A DNA stretch of 7,965 bases from a bacterium UBP10_UBA1149 (GTDB lineage: Bacteria > Desulfobacterota > Binatia > UBA1149), in contig DBZX01000058.1 of NCBI GenBank assembly GCA_002311335.1, positions 10,650 to 18,614 of the forward strand. The letters are read 5' to 3'. Below are positions 5,574 through 7,965 of the stretch, piece after piece. Position 1 is the stretch's first letter, and the number at the start of each line of letters is the position of its first letter. Position numbers and translations under genes: made by a program. The notes beneath the pieces are model-generated. The model was not told the DNA's origin, did not search any database, and saw nothing but the letters and a program-made list of their open reading frames with translations.

Positions 5574-6508
5574 AAATGAGCGCCGAAGAACTCAGGCGAA
5601 CGCGCCCACGCAGCCGGCTGTTGCGAACCGCCGCGTGGGCCACGGCTGCGCTGGTCGTGTTCTCGTGGATGGGCGGAGACTTCGGGCTTGAGCAACTCAG
5701 CGGTGAACGCCGCCTGGCCAACCTCGAGCGCTTTACGGGCGAGCTTCGTCCCTGGCCCGTGCAACAACAGGGCGGCTTCGACGCAGGTTCCACTGCCGAC
5801 TGGCAGACCGTGTACGACTGGGCCGCCGCCCTGATGGCCGACGGAGGCAGCACGGCGCTCGCATCTACGGCCGCCATCGCCGTGCTGGCCTCGGTGCTGG
5901 CGGCGCTGGTTGGCTACCTGGCCTGCTGGCCTGCGGCGCGAAACGTCGCCCGCCCGGCGCCCTTCTTCGGCGGCCCGGGCGTTGCCGACCGACGACCAGG
6001 ACTGCGCTGGGCGCGCTGGGCCTGGTCGGTACTCAACCACTCGGTGCGCGCGCTGTTGCTGTTTGCGCGCGCGGTACCCGAGTACCTGTGGGCCTTTCTG
6101 CTGGTGGAGTCGCTGGGCTACACGGCCCTGCCGGCCGTGCTGGCACTGGCCCTTCACAACGCCGGCATACTGGGCCGCCTGGGAGCCGAGACCGTGGAAA
6201 ACATGCCGCCGGCGCCCGCGCGTGCCTTGGCCGCCGCCGGCGCGTCGAGATCACAGACCGCCGCCGCTGTGTTTCCGGGCCTGCTGCCGCGACTGCTGCT
6301 GTACTTCTTCTACCGCTGGGAAACCTGCGTTCGTGAAGCCACCGTGCTGGGCATGCTGGGCGTGCTGTCGCTGGGCTCGCTCATACGCGACGCCCGCGCC
6401 GGCAATCTTTACGACGAGCTGTTCTTCTACGTGCTGCTGGGGGCACTGCTGGTACTGGCGGGCGACCTGCTGTCGGCGCTGGCCCGCGGTCTCGTGCGCC
6501 GGGCTTGA
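5570..6508 (+). CDS. phnE: PhnE-like ABC permease, second subunit
   Basis: A 312-residue permease partner and the last gene of the importer operon. It begins at the ATG of an ATGA overlap with the first permease; a second ATG two codons on (5576) is possible. There is a membrane anchor at about 19-36, then about 55 periplasmic residues, then a long hydrophobic segment (95-120) running into WPAARNVARPAPF (120-132), which recalls the LAARN motif of PhnE. Further membrane segments lie near 158-180, 183-200, 236-247 and 281-305. The EAA coupling loop is at 207-243 (ETVENMPPAPARALAAAG, ending FPGLLPRLL). Its C-terminal pattern, YDELFFYVLLGALL...GDLLSALARG, parallels YAELWTYLYALFALIAVSD...SRAL of the first permease, showing common origin. 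It ends 20 bases before the convergent amidohydrolase stop, and no clear intrinsic terminator is seen between them. Confidence 0.88.
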   Translation: MKMSAEELRRTRPRSRLLRTAAWATAALVVFSWMGGDFGLEQLSGERRLANLERFTGELRPWPVQQQGGFDAGSTADWQTVYDWAAALMADGGSTALASTAAIAVLASVLAALVGYLACWPAARNVARPAPFFGGPGVADRRPGLRWARWAWSVLNHSVRALLLFARAVPEYLWAFLLVESLGYTALPAVLALALHNAGILGRLGAETVENMPPAPARALAAAGASRSQTAAAVFPGLLPRLLLYFFYRWETCVREATVLGMLGVLSLGSLIRDARAGNLYDELFFYVLLGALLVLAGDLLSALARGLVRRA

Positions 6509-6528
6509 GAGGAACGGCGTTTCCCGCT

Positions 6529-7965
6529 TCAGGCCGTCGCCGAGGCGGCGCTACCGTGACGCAGCAGGCGGCCGGGCAGCGGGTCGTCGGCAGATACAGT
6601 GTCGCGACCGTCGCGACGAATGATCACGCCGTTCACGACCACGAGATCTATGCCGGTAGCGTCGACGACCAGGCGGTCGGCGCCGCCGGGCATGTCGTTC
6701 ACACGCCTTAGTTCGCCGGCGGCCACCTTCTCGGGATCAAACAGCACGAGATCGGCCGGCCGGCCCTCGGCCAGCAGACCCCGATCCGACAGCCCGAAGA
6801 CCTCGGCCGGTCGTGCCGTGAGCATGCGCACGGCCTGCTCCAGCGAGAGCACGCCCTTGTGGCGCACCCAGTGGCCCAGCAAGTGGGTAGAAAAGCATGC
6901 GTCGCAGAGCTGGCTCGCGTGCGCGCCGGCGTCTGACAGCCCCAGCACCGCGCAGTCAGCCGTGAGCAGCTCGCCCACCTCGGCCTCGTCGTAGTTTACA
7001 AAGGGCATGCGAAAGCGAACCGTCAACTCGTTGCGCAGCGAAAGGTCTAACACCAGGTCGAGCGCGGCAACACCGCTTTCAGCCGCCAGCTCCACCACCC
7101 GGCGGCCCTCCAGGTCGGGCTCGGACGCACAGGAGCTCACTATCATCTGCTCCCACAGCCCGTTGAAAAACTCGGGTGGATGCTCGGGACCTATGCCCTG
7201 CCGGGCACGCTCACGCCACGCGGGGTCCGCGTAGATGTCCATGCGCTCGGCGGTGGTGGTGGCCCTGGAGATTTCGGCGAACTCCGGCCTCGCTTCATAA
7301 GGGAACGGCTCGTCGAAGGTGAAATCGAACTGCAGCGACCGGCAACTCACCTGCGGCACCACGTCGACACCGCGGTCCACCATCTCCTGCGACTTGCGCA
7401 TCATGGCCTGCCCGCTGCCCGGGCCGGCTATGCCCGCGAGCAGCGCCGTCCAACTGAGCGTGCGGCCGGTCTCCCGGACGATCTGCTCCATCTCGTTGAA
7501 CAGGAACTCGGGCCCGGCCGTGGCCTGCATTATCCCGCGCCCGGCGGCCCCGAGCTCGCGCGCCAGCGCGCAGACCTCTTCGTAAGAGGCCACTCGGCTG
7601 GGTACCGGCAGCCCGCCGTAACCCATGTGCGTGGGAGACCGCGAGGTGGCAAAGCCCAGGGCGCCGGCGGCCAGGGCCTCGCGCGCCAGGGTGCACATCT
7701 GCGCTATTTCTTCCTCGCTGGCCTCGCGCTCCGCAGCTGCCTCGCCCATCACCCAGGTACGCAGCGGAGTGTGGCCCAGCAGCACGGCGGTGTTGATGGC
7801 AGCGCCGCGACTTTCGACCGCGTCGAGGTACTCGGGAAAAGTTTCAAAGGGCCAGTCATCTGTGAGGCCGGCATTGAGCGACTCGAAGCTCATGCCCTCC
7901 ACTTTTTCGAGCGTGCGCATAATGAGCGCGCGGTGCTCGGGCCTGGTGGGCGCTACCCCGAAGCC
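6529..7965 (-). CDS. N-acyl-D-amino-acid deacylase-type amidohydrolase (5' end missing)
   Basis: The 3' part, 478 residues, of a metal-dependent amidohydrolase of the D-aminoacylase group (amidohydrolase 3), which cleaves N-acyl or related amide bonds. The frame is open to the window edge. The bases beyond the first internal ATG (7920) read GFGVAPTRPEHRALI, which in the family directly follows the Asn-Cys metal-ligand motif, so an ATG at 7920 is not the start. Roughly the first 80-100 residues, including the HxH motif, lie outside. Visible landmarks (residues counted from the edge): MRTLEKVEGMS (16-26), LLGHTPLR (62-69), GALGFATSRS (101-110), GLSDAGAH (342-349) with the conserved metal-site Asp345, RGLLAEGRPADLVLFDP (395-411) and DMPGGADRL (424-432). 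The two mid-barrel His ligands of classical D-aminoacylase appear replaced, near MQATAGPEF (146-154) and SWTALL (171-176). It converges on the importer operon with no evident functional link. The substrate is unknown. Confidence 0.9.
   Translation of the reverse strand, partial: GFGVAPTRPEHRALIMRTLEKVEGMSFESLNAGLTDDWPFETFPEYLDAVESRGAAINTAVLLGHTPLRTWVMGEAAAEREASEEEIAQMCTLAREALAAGALGFATSRSPTHMGYGGLPVPSRVASYEEVCALARELGAAGRGIMQATAGPEFLFNEMEQIVRETGRTLSWTALLAGIAGPGSGQAMMRKSQEMVDRGVDVVPQVSCRSLQFDFTFDEPFPYEARPEFAEISRATTTAERMDIYADPAWRERARQGIGPEHPPEFFNGLWEQMIVSSCASEPDLEGRRVVELAAESGVAALDLVLDLSLRNELTVRFRMPFVNYDEAEVGELLTADCAVLGLSDAGAHASQLCDACFSTHLLGHWVRHKGVLSLEQAVRMLTARPAEVFGLSDRGLLAEGRPADLVLFDPEKVAAGELRRVNDMPGGADRLVVDATGIDLVVVNGVIIRRDGRDTVSADDPLPGRLLRHGSAASATA

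Noticed and set aside
5486..6157. 223-residue minus-strand frame opposite the permeases
   Set aside because: It spans the junction of two real permease genes, and its composition is typical of an antisense shadow.
6509..6528. Possible bidirectional terminator between the convergent genes
   Set aside because: Only a 4-base GGAA/TTCC stem with a bulge can be drawn and there is no T-run, so it is not supportable.

Overview
This is a GC-rich stretch from what looks like a Gram-negative bacterium: it has cleavable Sec signal peptides and a complete periplasmic-binding-protein ABC importer. The mix of a steroid-type cytochrome P450, a D-aminoacylase-like amidohydrolase and a Cys-rich secreted protein with a C..DSECD...GDGVC tail resembles what I remember from uncultured 'deltaproteobacterial'-grade lineages (Myxococcota or Binatota-like). 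The window alone cannot settle the lineage.

Layout. A secreted protein of unknown function (13-633, minus) lies at the left edge. A roughly 400-base stretch without a credible gene (634-1036) follows and should hold its leader and promoter. Next is a minus-strand pair, a TetR-family regulator (2272-2916) followed 41 bases downstream by a CYP142-like cytochrome P450 (1037-2230). Diverging from the regulator is a tightly packed plus-strand operon: a PhnD-type binding protein (3027-3944), a PhnC-type ATPase (3950-4714) and two PhnE-type permeases (4698-5573 and 5570-6508). Converging on it, 20 bases away, is the 3' part of an N-acyl-D-amino-acid deacylase-type amidohydrolase (6529-7965, minus). 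The reading frame of that gene stays open to the window edge, so its 5' end is missing.

How the parts may work together. The four transporter genes overlap or nearly touch and form a complete importer: binding protein, ATPase and two different permeases. The binding protein resembles both phosphonate/phosphite binders (PhnD/PtxB) and a sister clade I recall as 'putative selenate' binders. No phosphonate-degradation or selenium-utilisation gene is present to decide between them. The space between the regulator and the transporter holds nested inverted repeats built from TGAC/GTCA units, good candidates for the regulator's operator. If so, one TetR-type repressor would control both the P450 and the importer, which is the most interesting testable idea here.

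I see no rRNA, tRNA, CRISPR array, insertion sequence or integrase. Apart from the possible P450/importer co-regulation and the uncharacterised secreted protein, the genes belong to known families, and I do not claim a wholly new system.
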